A stretch of 64,000 nt of DNA from Calonectria ilicicola (GCA_020809705.1 CP085825.1:1984001-2048000); one strand, 5' to 3'. Positions 1 through 11,726 are shown, counted from the first letter of the stretch. Program-made: numbers and translations. The notes: generated by a model not told the origin, from the letters alone.

Positions 1-1700
1 GCCAAGCCAATCCCTTCATACCTTGTGTTCCAGAGCATTGAAGAAGCCGTGACGAGTTCTCAATTCGCACTCAGTCAACCAGCATCCATCCGAGCGACAC
101 AGACAGCCCTTGCTATCCAGCTATTTCTTATTTCAATGCTTCGTCTCAATGCTGCATCTCGCTTGGGCGGCTTGATTGTCCGAATGGCCTTTCACCTCGG
201 TCTTCATCGATGCCCTACCCGATTCCCCTTTTTCACGCCTGCGGAAGCTTCACTTCGTCGTCGCGTGTTTTGGTGCATCTACATCCTAGAGAGGTTTCTC
301 TGCCAGGCTCTCGGGCTACCCCTGGATATTCATGACGACGACTTGGATGTTTGTTATCCAGGCGAAGAACGCCACACCAGCCCCAACCACCCGCCCGAGG
401 GAGTTGAAAGACTCCAATTGCTCATGTTTCTCGCCAAACACGCCAGGATCCGTGGGCTTATTCTTGAGCTCAGGAATAAATCTGTTCCCAAACGACAAGA
501 TACCGCCGATCGAACAGCCACTGTTCATACAGAGCTAGCCAAATGGGCCAACGAAATACAAGACATGGTAGAAGAGGATGATGATCCGGACACTTTGGAT
601 GACCCTGAGACAGCGGGTCATCCAAGGCTCTCCCCCAGCCACCGTCTGATGCTTCTTGTTCTCAAGCACGAATCTACGATTTGTTTGAACCGGCCAGGTT
701 TAACATCTGAACCATCATCAATATCCTATTCATCCGCTTTTCAGTCGTGCATATCGGCAGCAAAGTCTATATGCATACTGTTCAAGAAACACAAAAGACA
801 GCATAGGTTAAAAACAGGCGAGTCTGGAAAACGACTGGCCGTGCCTCTTCTCTGGCCATCATTCACATGGTCCATTTGGATTAGCACTTTTGTCCTAGTG
901 CATGCCGCTTTCGAGAGCCAGGTTCCACTGGACAGCTCTTTAAGGTAATTTTGGCCATCTTGCTTGCTCCGTTGTCAGTGACAATTCTAATTTGACCGTG
1001 AAGACATGCCATGGCTGGAAAAGAAATATTGAGCCACTTAGCTACTCGAGAAACATCATGGCCAGAATATTGTTTAGAAGCCATCGACGAACTGATATCT
1101 GCAGTGCAGGAGCTCTCTCGCACTCCTTCAACCCGGAATTCACCGACAACATTACCTGGTCCTCAAGTCCATTTTGGCAGCGGTACGAATCAGCCCACAT
1201 CTCAGGGGCAGGATAGAACCTCGTCGCCTAATAAGCGAATTGAGACAGCTGCAAACTGGACTACATCGACCGGGGGCATGGAAGCTGATGGTGTCACAGA
1301 AGTTGCGGGTCACGATGGAAACATCGGAGACATGAATCAAGAAACCAGTTTGCAAGTTCAAAGTGCAGCCCCATCGTCTGGAAACAGAATGCAACAGAAC
1401 TCGTTCCACCCGCGCAGGTCACCGCGAGACCAAGCAAGAGTGGCTACTGGCGTCAGTTACGACATGAACACTCCTGCTAGCAATCGAACTGGTCTTGTAC
1501 ATTCACAACAACCTTCTGCTTTGAACATGGCACCGGATATGCCAGAAGGCAACGTTGATAACGGACTTTTAGAGGGCCAAGAGTCGATGATGTGGTATGA
1601 CCAGTTATTTGCTAGCTCATTCAGCGCCATTGATAACCCATTTCTCGTTGCCGCTGAGTTTGATGCTTCCATAGATCCCACATGGAATTATTTGCGTTAA
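1..1700 (+). CDS. Fungal-specific transcription factor, C-terminal part (5' end outside window)
   Basis: This is the 3' part of a nuclear regulator of the Zn2Cys6/Fungal_trans type. The frame is open from base 1, so the DNA-binding domain would lie to the left of the window. Exons are 1-944 and 1004-1700. The 59-bp intron (945-1003) is GT-AG with a CTAAT branch site, and the stop is at 1698-1700. The first part matches the middle homology region of the family: a GLHR turn after 'RMAFHL', then 'RRRVFWCIYILER' and a 'LGLPLDIHDDDLD' stretch. The C-terminal 230 residues are low-complexity, rich in Ser, Asn and Gln, as in activation regions. It converges on the ACS transporter at 2456-4032, so it may be the local regulator of that transporter and the dehydrogenase beyond it; that is inference. 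The family call is firm, the exact subfamily is unknown. Confidence 0.85.
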
Positions 1701-2455
1701 GGCTGATGGTAGCATTGATTGTAACTATAAATAAAATTAATTTTGTACTTTTATTAATTCTTGAAAAATCAACATATTCTGATATTGGGCGTCAGATCAG
1801 CAACCGTGTGCATGTTCTGGAACGCTGCATTAGTGCCGAATCTTGGATTTGTGAAAACCCCGGTGACAGTGGATCATGACGATATACAAGAAACACATTA
1901 AATACAAGCAAGCAAGCTAGCAGATCCGGGAGGGGCCGAAGGAAATCTGGGGAAATTGTGACTCCACGATCCAAAATCTCGGATCTCAATTATTGTTTAT
2001 CTGGTAGAGTATCTCCACAAGTAGTTTCCGCAGAGATTAATGCATATCGATTTAGCTCAGAGTATAAGCATGAATTAGCTTTTCGGCATCCGTAAAAGTA
2101 AACCAATAACACAGAATGCTAAACGGGGTTGAGTTATCTGGAGAACTTTCAAGGTCAGAGTTTGGCATTGCAGCACAGGGACATAAATGAAGCTGGCCTA
2201 GGCATATGGTAGCAGGAGACAAGGACTCAATTCGTAATTGCATGTGTGTGAATACAAAATGCACCATATTATGAGATTAATTAGGCATATGTCATATATT
2301 TACGGCCTAGGAAGTTTCTCATCATCGTTGACTAATAATCACTATCCAGCAAATTGTCCCCGCGCCACAACGAATACCATCAATAACGTCATCGTTACCC
2401 CAATACCCCAACTTGAGCGGACACTAAAAACGGGAGCCCCCGCTTTTTCAAAATA
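1701..2455. other. Convergent 3' intergenic region
   Basis: An AT-rich spacer of 755 bp lies between two convergent genes and should hold both 3' UTRs. I see no convincing ORF, RNA gene or repeat. Confidence 0.6.
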
Positions 2456-4032
2456 CTAGTAGGCATATCTAACAGCCTGAGTGTTGCCCTCCCGATCCAG
2501 CTTCTTGTTGGTGTTGACAAGCCAGAATCTAAGAACCCAGGTTCCAGCAATACACATGACTGCAAACGCAGCGTTGCTAGACATTCCGATAAGGTAGCGT
2601 GGCCCGTCGCTCTTGGGGTATAGATAGGCTGTGTAGATGTAGGACGCATTGGCAACAACATTGACAATTGACAAGCTGACGGACTTCTTCTCTGGTGTAG
2701 AACCCAGGGTTGCAGACACCCAACCAAGAATCATAGAGTTGACAGCGTACGCACCGCTGGCAAACAGGAAACAGGAGATGTATCTGGCTGCAGTGTTGAG
2801 CGTCGCGCAAGAGATGATGTATCCCACAAGCGCAATGCCCATGCAAATAGTAATGTGCCAGGTACGCTCATTGTACCTGCCGGAGGAGAGACCAGCAAGA
2901 TAACCAAAGAATCCGGAGATCAAGTAAGGAGGGCATGTAAGCACGAGCGTCATCGTATTGCTGAAGCCAAGAGCTCCAACGACCGTTGGGAAGAAGTTGT
3001 TGAAAGAGCAGGCAGACAAGTGCATGTTTTGGATGAAGCAGAGGAGCCAGAGACGAGGGTCACGAATAGCCTGTGTGAATCCTGCTCGAGCTCCCTTGCT
3101 TTCCTCAAGACCCACAGTGTCCTTGAGCATACGGTCGTGGGCGAGTTGTCGCTCCTCCTGGGTCAACCACCAGGTCGTAAGTGGGCCATCAGCCAACGTG
3201 AACATGCCAACAATACCAACGGCAAAAGTAAGCACGCCCTCGATGATGAAGAGCCATTGCCAACCGTGAAGGCCATGAGCACCCTCAATGGTGTTGAAAG
3301 TGGCCGCAGCAATCAAACCAGAGAAGGAGGTTGCAAAAATGTTGCCCGAGTAGAGAATGGCGAGGCGGGTGGCAATCTCCTTACGAGTATAGAAAATCGA
3401 CAGCATGTAGAGCGCTCCGGGATAGAAAGGCGCTTCTGCGATTCCGAGGAAGAATCGTAGTAGGACAAGCCCGACATAGTTCTTCGCGAGCGCTGTGCAA
3501 GCAGACACGACGGCCCAACCCATCATGCAGACTGCCATGTAAATCGAAGGACGGACGCGTTTGGAGGAGATGAGCATGTTCGAGGGGATCTGCATAAGTA
3601 GATAACTATTTCGCGTTAGTGAGCTGAAAGTTTTCGGCGTTGAGCCTCTACTAACCCGACGAAAAGAATCGAGATGCAAGTGTTGTACTGCGTTCCAACA
3701 AGCCCGAGATGCTCCTCGAGATTGTTCAGTCGCGCTTGGGCAATAGCATTGCGATCCAGCTGTCGAGACGGAGATTAGTGAGCTGTGCTGCTACGCGGTA
3801 AACCATGACTTCTACTCACATAGTTCAAGAAATACATAGCCCAGAGCGTCGGCATAATGCGATAGTCGAGCTTGCGCACAAGACGAATCTCCTCGGGGCT
3901 GCTCTTCTTGACAGCTCCCGAGTAGTCGGCCTCTTCGCCAAAGACGCCACCCTTCTCCATAGGATCTGCAGACATCTCGACGTGATTGTCCTCTGGCCGA
4001 TCAATGCCGCCGCGCTTAGCGTCTAATGCCAT
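2456..4032 (-). CDS. MFS transporter, ACS family (Dal5/Tna1-like anion:cation symporter)
   Basis: A plasma-membrane major facilitator of about 488 residues, the usual length for fungal ACS permeases that import organic anions such as allantoate, nicotinate or tartrate. Exons on the minus strand are 4032-3820, 3759-3656 and 3605-2456. Introns of 60 and 50 bp end in AG and have CTAAT and CTAAC branch sites. The joined frame restores the hallmark family stretch 'LDRNAIAQAR' and then 'GTQYNTCISILFVGYLLMQIPSN', which neither exon shows alone. Later signatures are 'RFFLGIAEAPFYPGALY' and 'GWQWLFIIEGVLT'. About 12 membrane segments follow the acidic N-terminus. It lies divergent from a tartrate-type dehydrogenase (6021), which suggests a dicarboxylic or hydroxy acid substrate. 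The family call is strong; the substrate is inference. Confidence 0.93.
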
Positions 4033-6020
4033 TCTGCAGGTGTTGGCCTTCGAGTGTGGGCCTGGAGAAGGAGGAAGTGAAGAGGAGTGAGGTTGTCAAT
4101 GTGAGACCGCTGGCCCAATTCTCGAGGTCGCAATGGGATCTTATATCCTACGCGACTCGGGGTCTTGCAGGAATATGGCCTGAGCATGGTCGTCCCGTGA
4201 TCCGTTACCCCCTGGGGCCCCGGATTTTCCTCTTCAAGCATAATTGACATAAGGCCGAATCTAGACTCTCCTCTAGTGCATGTTTAGATCCAGGCTTAAT
4301 GCTATCGGACAATGAAAGTGCCGGTGTGTGGAGATTTCAAAGCTATTTTGTCCCTGTGAGCGCGGGGAAAAGTCCAGCGAGTTGGGGTTCGGGGTAACCG
4401 ATGCAACGTCCTCGTGGTGGACGCCACTTGGGCAAACGCCGCTAGAGACACTGCATCGTTGTAAACCTTGGACGCTACTCGCAAACGGCGACGAACTGTT
4501 GGGGGATATAGACTTTTCTAAGGCGGGAATTGGTCCAATTGCAATTTTCATAATCAAAAAAAAAACACGTTGCTCATCTGTGTTGTTTTGCACTGTACTT
4601 CTACTAGTGTTCAGGACGGCGTTGATGCTTCTCCGGACCAACTCCGCTTTTAGGACCCTGGAACGGTTTTTCTGTTGGATGTGACCTGATAGCAGTTCAT
4701 AGACAGGCATGTAACCCCGCACAGGTTGGATAGCTTGCATGTCTGACATGCGAGGTCTGTCTCCACGCGCCATCTCCAGGTCCAATCTCCACTCGCAAAC
4801 GTGGAACGGCCTGTCTGTGCTGGGGTGTAGGAGCCCTCCGGAGTATTCTGGGTCCATAAATGATCGGTACGTAGTAGCATTGGAGATTGTCGTAAATCAG
4901 CCAGAGGTGGCTCAGGCCATGGGTTCCAAGCGCACATGCTAGTTCCAACTCTTTGGTTACTGGCTTCCCCCTTGGATACGGTGGTGGCACATTGTCACTT
5001 TTTGTCTCGTCAGGTCTCTTTCAGGATCTTAAGTTCTAAACATTGACCTTTGAAGAAGGTTGGGGCATCGAGATCTTCAGAGACGGGGACGTTGCCCCGT
5101 TTTTCACCGGGTACCCTATCACCCTGACCGCTATGTAAACTCTTGCTATTGGATGGCCAGCAGATGAACAAATCCAAAGTTATTTTTAAGTTTATTTTCT
5201 GGATCTTGCTAAAAGGGAAGAAAAAAGCATGGGCTGAGGCTTCGTCATCTGTATCAGGCGGGTCCCGTGACTGCATTAGTTTCGTCACTGGGATTGGCTT
5301 TTTGAGACCAGCAAATTTCATATGGGGATAGTAACGATGGTTCAATGATAGCACATGAGGCTCCTTAAGATATTGCATGATCAATATTTTGAATAGAATT
5401 GCAGTCTGTGTTTATTTACCGCCGCCTTGTAGTCTTTCAATTCAAGAGATATAATTCTGGTACTATTGGACACGAATCTAGATGGATTGGACAAGAATAA
5501 CAAAAGCAATTGAAATTGCCCAAATTTTTATCGTAACTTTCAAAAAATAAAACATCTAACTGTGTTGGACGCAGATGAGCATCAACCCCAATGAGAAAAT
5601 GGTGCAAACCTCGGTTTCGGAAAGGCTTCCACACCACGAGTTTACCTCTAATGAGTCAGGTGCGGTATTTCCTGACAAGAAAACTTTTCAAGGCTAATCT
5701 TGTCAAGAAATGAACATTGTTGCCACGCGTCTTTGAAAATCCCGACCCGGCAGAGTATTCGAAACCGAGTGCCATGGATTGATTCTCGGGTGGGGGAGAA
5801 AATGTCCGCGGCCAAAGAATTGTCCACAGTCTGCAGACGTGTGAACCCACCAACACGAAGCGTTGCATGAAATCCCCGACTCATGTCCGCACTCGGAGAG
5901 ACTACGATTACAAAAGACGCCATGATAAATTGATAGTCTGCATAATTGCTTCTGCACCAGAACCCCAGATTCGCTCATCTTCCAGTCAGACCTTCCAGTC
6001 AACCCCAACCCGTCTCCACC
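4033..6020. promoter_or_regulatory. Divergent intergenic region between transporter and dehydrogenase
   Basis: About 2 kb lies between two divergent start codons and must carry both promoters. Part of it (about 5140-5600) is AT-rich. Open frames here, including a 194-codon one on the minus strand at 4273-4857, show no family signal and no coding-like composition, so I call no gene. Confidence 0.5.
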
Positions 6021-7251
6021 ATGTCTCCCAGTGCCATTGATGCCAAGAAGGCGTACAGCATCGCCTCCATCCCTGCTGATGGCATTGGCCCAGAGGTTAT
6101 TGAGGCCGGCATTGACGTCTTGAAGGCTCTCTCCGAGACCCTCCAGACCTTTGATCTGGACTTTACCCACTACGACTGGAGCTCCGACACTTACAAGAAG
6201 ACTGGCAAGTACATTCCCGACAACGGTCTGGAGCAGCTCAAGAAGCACGACGCCATCCTCTTTGGCGCCGTGGGTGCCCCTGGTAAGTTAGCCCGTGCCC
6301 ACAACACCCGCCCCTTGTCGCCGGGGGTTGCTAACGGTAACAAGATGTCCCTGATCACATCTCTCTGTGGGGTCTCCGCCTGGCCATCTGCCAGCCCTTC
6401 CAGCAGTATGCCAACGTGCGACCCACAAAGGTCCTGAAGGGCACTCAGTCTCCCCTTCGCAACTGCAAGACTGGTGACCTTGACTGGGTCATCATCCGTG
6501 AGAACAGCGAGGGTGAGTATGCTGGCCAGGGTGGTCGCTCCCACCGCGGCAAGCCTTGGGAGGTTGCCACCGAGGTTTCCATCTTCAGCCGCCACGCTGT
6601 CACAAGACTCATCCGCTTCGCCTTTGAGACTGCCCAGAAGCGACCCCGTAAGCTCCTGACTGTTGTTACCAAGAGCAACGCTCAGCGCAACGGTATGGTT
6701 CTCTGGGACGAGGTCGCCAGCGAGGTCGCCAAGGAGTTCCCCGACGTTACCGTCGACAAGATGCTTGTTGACGCCATGACTACCCGCATGGTCCTCAAGC
6801 CCGAGACTCTGGACACCATTGTCGCCACCAACCTCGTAAGTCCATACCCGCCATTTCCAATTTCAAAAAAAAACCCACGCTAACGCCTCAACCCTAGCAC
6901 GCCGATATTCTCTCTGACTTGGCTGCCGCTCTTGCCGGTTCCATTGGTATTGCCCCTACCAGCAACCTGGACCCCACCCGCGAGAACCCTTCCATGTTCG
7001 AGCCCATCCACGGCTCTGCCTTTGACATTACCGGCAAGGGTATTGCCAACCCCGTCGCCACCTTCTGGACCGCCGCTGAAATGCTGGCCTGGCTCGGCGA
7101 GGAGGAGGCCTCCATCAAGCTCATGCAGGTCGTCGAGACCGTGTGCGAGGCCGGTGTGTTGTCAGCTGACTTGGGCGGCAACGCCACCACCAAGGAGGTT
7201 ACTGCTGCCGTGGTAGCAGAGATTAAGAAGAGCTTTGGCAAGTCTGCTTAA
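6021..7251 (+). CDS. Tartrate dehydrogenase/decarboxylase-like beta-decarboxylating dehydrogenase
   Basis: A 368-residue NAD-dependent enzyme of the isocitrate/isopropylmalate dehydrogenase superfamily, closest in motif to TtuC-type tartrate or D-malate dehydrogenases. Exons are 6021-6282, 6345-6835 and 6898-7251 (introns 62 bp each, GT-AG). The start has a good context (CCACCATGTC) and the protein begins 'MSPSAIDAKK' before the Rossmann-like 'IPADGIGPEV'. Seen motifs are 'ENSEGEYAG' (substrate loop), 'KSNAQRNGM' and the metal/cofactor segment 'NLDPTRENPSMFEPIHGSA'. 'EPIHGSAFDITGKG' is the usual C-terminal family stretch. The exons are GC-rich and C-ending in codon use, like a well expressed gene. 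It is divergent from an ACS anion transporter. Other possibilities are 3-isopropylmalate or homoisocitrate dehydrogenase, but the motif set favours tartrate/malate. Confidence 0.9.
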
Positions 7252-8044
7252 GCGCAGAATGTTGATAAATTATAACAAATTAGACCATGTAGATATAGAA
7301 GTCGGTTGCTGGCTACGTCACCAGTTATATAGACTACGAACAAAGGACAAATTGAGCATCTTGTTATTTCTGATTTATTTCAAGCATACTTTCCCACTCG
7401 TTGATCTAAAGTGAATTCGGGTGTGTGTAAATCTTATTGGTGAGAGATAATTAGTAGACAACAGCTTACTAACGACAAGGCTATAACAGTGGCAGTTAAT
7501 CAACTACAGGGTAATAATGATAGCAATTACTCAAAGAACAAAAAAGAAAGTTTTAACTATCGGATGGATTGTAAAGTTTAAATTTAAATTAAGAAAACCA
7601 TGGTTAGTTACCCTAGAGACCATGCTAGAGAATACATTTCTCTTCAGTTAACATGGCCAACTGATCACAAAGACACTACACAAAATGATTGACGAAAGGT
7701 TTCGTGGACGTATGTAAGACGGAATGAAACAGTTCGCGACAAAGCGCTTTGGCCATTGGCCTGTTCTGGTGAACGGGTGTTCGTTGGGCGAGTCAGCCTC
7801 ATGTGGCTGTGTCAAAGATGTCTTTATGGAACACCAACATGACGCATGTTCAACAGGCCATTAATAGTATCAGAACTACATTGAACAAAGAGCATCTTTA
7901 TTACCGAACATAACTCGCCATATAAATACCACACTCGCAGTTTCACAACCCTGCATTCGTAAAACCATCACATTAATTGACCAAGTTAAAGGACAACGTC
8001 TCGTTTCATAAAAAAATTAGAACAGCTATTTATACAAAATTATC

Positions 8045-8302
8045 ATGTGCAAGGTTGAAAAGTTCCTATGCAGGGCTGGTGGATGCAACTGGGTGCGGGC
8101 TGCACGCATTACATATTGCACCGGTGTAATGCAGTTCCCATACAACGACGTTCCTCCAAATAACTTTGAGCGCCTGGTCATGGCCGGAAGTGGGTTAGAA
8201 CTGGGTCTTTTCAACTTCACACCAAAAGGCGGCTGCTCGGGAGTGACTTATTCCGACGTGCAAGCCGATGACAAGTGTGTGTACCACAACACTTTGAGAT
8301 AA
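8045..8302 (+). CDS. Possible small cysteine-containing protein (85 aa), uncertain
   Basis: An 85-codon ORF with an ATG at 8045. The product has six Cys, four of them in its first 25 residues ('MCKVEKFLCRAGGCNW'). A TATA-like stretch (TATAAATACC at about 7921) lies 120 bp upstream, which is the main reason to keep it. There is no signal peptide or membrane segment, and the frame closes with a stop just upstream (8018-8020). I recognise no family. It could be a real small gene, the last exon of a longer gene, or chance. Confidence 0.25.
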   Translation: MCKVEKFLCRAGGCNWVRAARITYCTGVMQFPYNDVPPNNFERLVMAGSGLELGLFNFTPKGGCSGVTYSDVQADDKCVYHNTLR

Positions 8303-9022
8303 AAAAATGGAAGAGCATGGCTACGCCGGGGAAAACCCTCATTGAGATGTTTCTACATTGATCTAATATGTAGCCCAATGCGGAAATGATTTTTTTAAGA
8401 TAGCATTAAATGAGATCCGATTGCTTGTTATTATTAGTCTAAACTCTGGCCCATTTTCGCGACCGCGATGCCATGCCTTCTAGCCAAAAAGGGTTATAGT
8501 TAAAAAAGCCGACGGGCCGTGTAGAAGACATATTAGAGACTCGTCCAAGTTTCATCCTTGTTGCCAGATCTCGGTCCGATTGGCCGCGGCTCCGGAGAAG
8601 TTGGGGTCAACTTTTCCGGATCTTGCATACTTAAGGGTCTTGGGCAGCCCCGACAGATGGGCCGCACTCGACCCTCGCCCTTTTTATTGATCAGGTCAGC
8701 GGCCTGGAGTTCTTTCCAACGCTAATGGCTTTCCAACCTTAATGGGCGGGCTTCTGGGCGTTTCCGTTCCCCGCGTAAGGGTCCTTCTCACCGCAACCCA
8801 CCGCGTGCTGAGCAGTCCGAATCCCGGCCCTCCCCCCATTTAACGGTGCTTCCAATGGCAAGGCAACGTCAGGAGTTCGGTAGGGTGTTACCTCATCGAC
8901 CCACCATCGTGGTGAGCGTTGCTTTGTAAAAGAAAACGGGAATCGCAGGATGTGGCCACCGACTAGCCGACAACGGGACCGGCTCCGTGGAGTTGCGGCC
9001 AAAGTCCGCGGATTTCTGCAAC

Positions 9023-9107
9023 TCTGATTGGCCAGTCAACTATGCTCCGTGGTGGGCTCGCCGCGTCGGCGCCGACTTTAGGGATTTCGAGTTGTCTGAT
9101 TGGCCAG
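9023..9107. repeat. 13-bp direct repeat carrying CCAAT boxes
   Basis: The 13-mer TCTGATTGGCCAG occurs exactly twice, at 9023-9035 and 9095-9107, 72 bp apart. Each copy includes a reverse CCAAT box, the binding site of the fungal CBC/HAP complex. They lie about 780-860 bp upstream of the DHA1 transporter start. Confidence 0.6.
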
Positions 9108-9881
9108 CAACAAAAGTTGCGCCGTATCTAAACAAAGAAGCACACACCATTTGCTGACGTCGGCTTCTCAACTATCCATGGGCCCCAGCTTAGCTTAGGG
9201 CCCGGCCGATCTTGCAGGCGCCCATGCCGCAAATTTGAGATCGCATACACGATCCACTCGGTGCACGCGAGATCAGGTTTTGCCTCACCTGAGATTTTTT
9301 AGAAATCAAGATGGCCAGATCTGCACATCTACATCGGCCGAGCGCCGTTCGGATGAATAATTCGGACCGTTTCAACGCACCTGTGCGCATGAAGACAGAT
9401 GCCAACTGATCAAGCTACCCCGTTCGTCCACCAACCAACCAACCAACCATCAACTAAACTAAACCATCCGACATGCAATAAACCTCCCGATCCATCCCAA
9501 CCCAGCCGCGGCTGGTCCACTTGGCGGAGCTAAGCGGAGCGGACTCCGGGGTCCCAAAGTCCGGAAACACGCACTCAACGCTTGTTGATTCCATGGCGAC
9601 CCAGTTTTCAACAGGGACGTCATTGTGTGCTATTTTTTATTGCCGAGGTTTATAATCTCAGAGTCGCCGCGTCTTTGGTGACATCGGGCTCCAATCTGTT
9701 CCCAAGCAAGGTTCCAGCTACAACATTTAAACTAGGGGTTTGCGCCTTGGGATTTCCTATTGCAAAGCTAGTCTTAGTTGTAATGGTAGTAATCCGGTCC
9801 TGTTAAAATATATCCAGACATCAACACCACCTATACCCCCCCTTACGACCCTCCCAACAACCCTTTTCGTCGTCTGTCACT

Positions 9882-11726
9882 ATGGCGAACGACGAAAAAA
9901 GACCGGCCGAGCCCGAGGCTGTGACTACAACAAAGATGCCTTACTGGCGGATGGTTTACGATCAGGCGGGTATCACAGACGAAGTCCTCAACCACCCATA
10001 CTCCGGCTCCGGAACCGAAGACGATCCATACTTGGTGCAATGGATTCCCAACGACCCTCGAAACCCAATGGGCTTTAGCACCACCACGAAATGGTTCATC
10101 ACAGCCATTCTCGCCATCGCCACCCTCGCCGTCTCACTAGTTTCTTCCGCTTTCTCAGGCGGTATTGCCGAAATCATGAAGGAGTTTTCAGCAAGTCAGG
10201 AGGTGGCTACTCTCGGTGTCTCACTTTTCGTTCTCGGCTTCGCCGTAGGACCACTTCTGTGGGCACCCTTGAGTGAAGTGTTTGGTCGTCAGGTTTTGTT
10301 CATCACAACATATGCCGCCTTAACGGCTTTTAACTGCGCATGTGCTGGGGCTCAAAACATGTATGGCTTGATCATCCTCAGATTTTTCGCTGGTGCCTTT
10401 GGCTCATCGCCCCTGACCAACGCGGGTGGAGCCATTGCCGACATGTTCCCAGCAGCTCAGCGTGGTATCGCCATGGCCATCTTCGCTGCGGCCCCTTTCC
10501 TCGGACCAGTCTTGGGACCCATCTCTGGTGGCTTCCTGGGAATGAACGCCGGCTGGCGCTGGGTGATGGGCTTCCTCGGTATTTTTGCTGGCGTGGTCTG
10601 GATCGTTGGAACAATCCTAGTTCCGGAGACCTACGCTCCGGTCCTTTTGCGAAAGCGAGCCGAAAAGTTGTCCCAGATGACTGGAAAGCACTACATTAGC
10701 ACTAACCAGGCAAGAGAAGGCAAAGTAACACTGACGGAGGCTCTCAAGACATCCTTATCACGACCGTGGATCCTCCTCTTCAAGGAACCTATTGTGTTCC
10801 TTTTGTCGATTTACATGGCCATCATTTACGGAACCCTGTATATGCTTTTTGCAGCCTTCCCCATTGTCTATCAACAAGGTCGGGGCTGGAACTCCGGTGT
10901 TGGCGGTCTTCCCTTCCTTGGCATCATGGTAGGCATGTTGCTGGCAGTCGCATACACTATCCCATCCAATACTCGCTATATCAAGCTTGAGAAGGAAAAC
11001 GGAGGCTTTGCGCCACCGGAGGCACGACTTCCAGGTGCCTTAGTTGGATGCGTTGCCCTTCCTGTTGGTCTATTTTGGTTTGCTTGGACAAACTCCCCTT
11101 CTGTTCACTGGATGGTCAGCATTGCAGCTGGTGTGCCATTTGGATTCGGAATGGTCCTCGTGTTCCTGAGTATTTTGAACTACCTCATCGACGCCTACAC
11201 CATCTTTGCAGCCTCCGTCCTCGCCGCTAACTCGGTTTTGCGTTCGTGCTTCGGCGCAGCCTTCCCTCTCTTCACGCGCTACATGTACGACGATCTCGGA
11301 ATCCACTGGGCCTCGTCCGTCCCCGCCTTCTTGGCTCTGGCATGTGTCCCTTTCCCATTCCTCTTTTACAAGTACGGTGCTGCGATCCGAAGCAAATGTA
11401 AGTTTGCTGCCAAGTCTGCCGCTTTCATGGAGAGTTTGCGGGAGCAGGCTGCAGAGGCAGAGGCAGAGGCAGAGGCAGAGGCAGAGGCAGAGGAGGTGGT
11501 GGTTAAGGAGCAAGAGCAGGAGAAGCGAGATGAGGCCGCAGAGGAGAGAGTGGATGACAACGCTAGCTCGGATACATCCACAGTGATTGACGAGCCCACT
11601 TATGGCCCTATCCAGACCCATGCATCAACAATGCACGATGCAGGTTCGCACCGTTCTCGTCGCCAATCATACGACGGAAACCCATACGATATTGATCGGG
11701 TCAACACCCGGGATTCATTTGCTTAG
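9882..11726 (+). CDS. MFS transporter, DHA1 family (drug/polyamine:H+ antiporter)
   Basis: A single-exon gene of 614 residues, longer than the 500-570 typical of the family because of a charged C-terminal tail. It has about 12 membrane helices after an N-terminal cytosolic part containing 'NPYSG'-like and 'WIPNDPRNPMGFS' sequence, the usual entry to helix 1 in fungal DHA1 proteins. Motif A is 'PLLWAPLSEVFGRQ' and antiporter motif C is 'LGPVLGPISGG'. Such proteins export drugs, polyamines or secondary metabolites from the plasma membrane. The tail has seven to eight Glu-Ala units encoded by a GCAGAG hexanucleotide run (about 11451-11492), which may vary between strains. A run of T residues follows the stop. 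A nearby P450 and Dabb gene could supply a substrate; that is inference. Confidence 0.93.
   Translation: MANDEKRPAEPEAVTTTKMPYWRMVYDQAGITDEVLNHPYSGSGTEDDPYLVQWIPNDPRNPMGFSTTTKWFITAILAIATLAVSLVSSAFSGGIAEIMKEFSASQEVATLGVSLFVLGFAVGPLLWAPLSEVFGRQVLFITTYAALTAFNCACAGAQNMYGLIILRFFAGAFGSSPLTNAGGAIADMFPAAQRGIAMAIFAAAPFLGPVLGPISGGFLGMNAGWRWVMGFLGIFAGVVWIVGTILVPETYAPVLLRKRAEKLSQMTGKHYISTNQAREGKVTLTEALKTSLSRPWILLFKEPIVFLLSIYMAIIYGTLYMLFAAFPIVYQQGRGWNSGVGGLPFLGIMVGMLLAVAYTIPSNTRYIKLEKENGGFAPPEARLPGALVGCVALPVGLFWFAWTNSPSVHWMVSIAAGVPFGFGMVLVFLSILNYLIDAYTIFAASVLAANSVLRSCFGAAFPLFTRYMYDDLGIHWASSVPAFLALACVPFPFLFYKYGAAIRSKCKFAAKSAAFMESLREQAAEAEAEAEAEAEAEEVVVKEQEQEKRDEAAEERVDDNASSDTSTVIDEPTYGPIQTHASTMHDAGSHRSRRQSYDGNPYDIDRVNTRDSFA
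11451..11493 (+). repeat. Hexanucleotide (GCAGAG)n coding repeat
   Basis: About seven perfect copies of GCAGAG inside the DHA1 transporter gene encode alternating Ala and Glu in the cytosolic C-terminal tail. Confidence 0.85.

Larger units (their letters stand above)
7252..9881. promoter_or_regulatory. Intergenic region; upstream DNA of the DHA1 exporter
   Basis: About 2.6 kb, AT-rich on the left and GC-rich on the right. Apart from one possible small ORF (8045-8302), I see no gene. The right half has three CCAAT boxes in reverse orientation (ATTGG at 8579-8583, 9027-9031 and 9099-9103). It also has many CGG/CCG triplets around 9525-9570 that could serve zinc-cluster regulators, and a CCAA-type short repeat near 9430-9450. 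Confidence 0.55.

Noticed and set aside
4273..4857. 194-codon minus-strand frame in the divergent promoter region
   Set aside because: No domain, mixed composition and no splice-supported extension.
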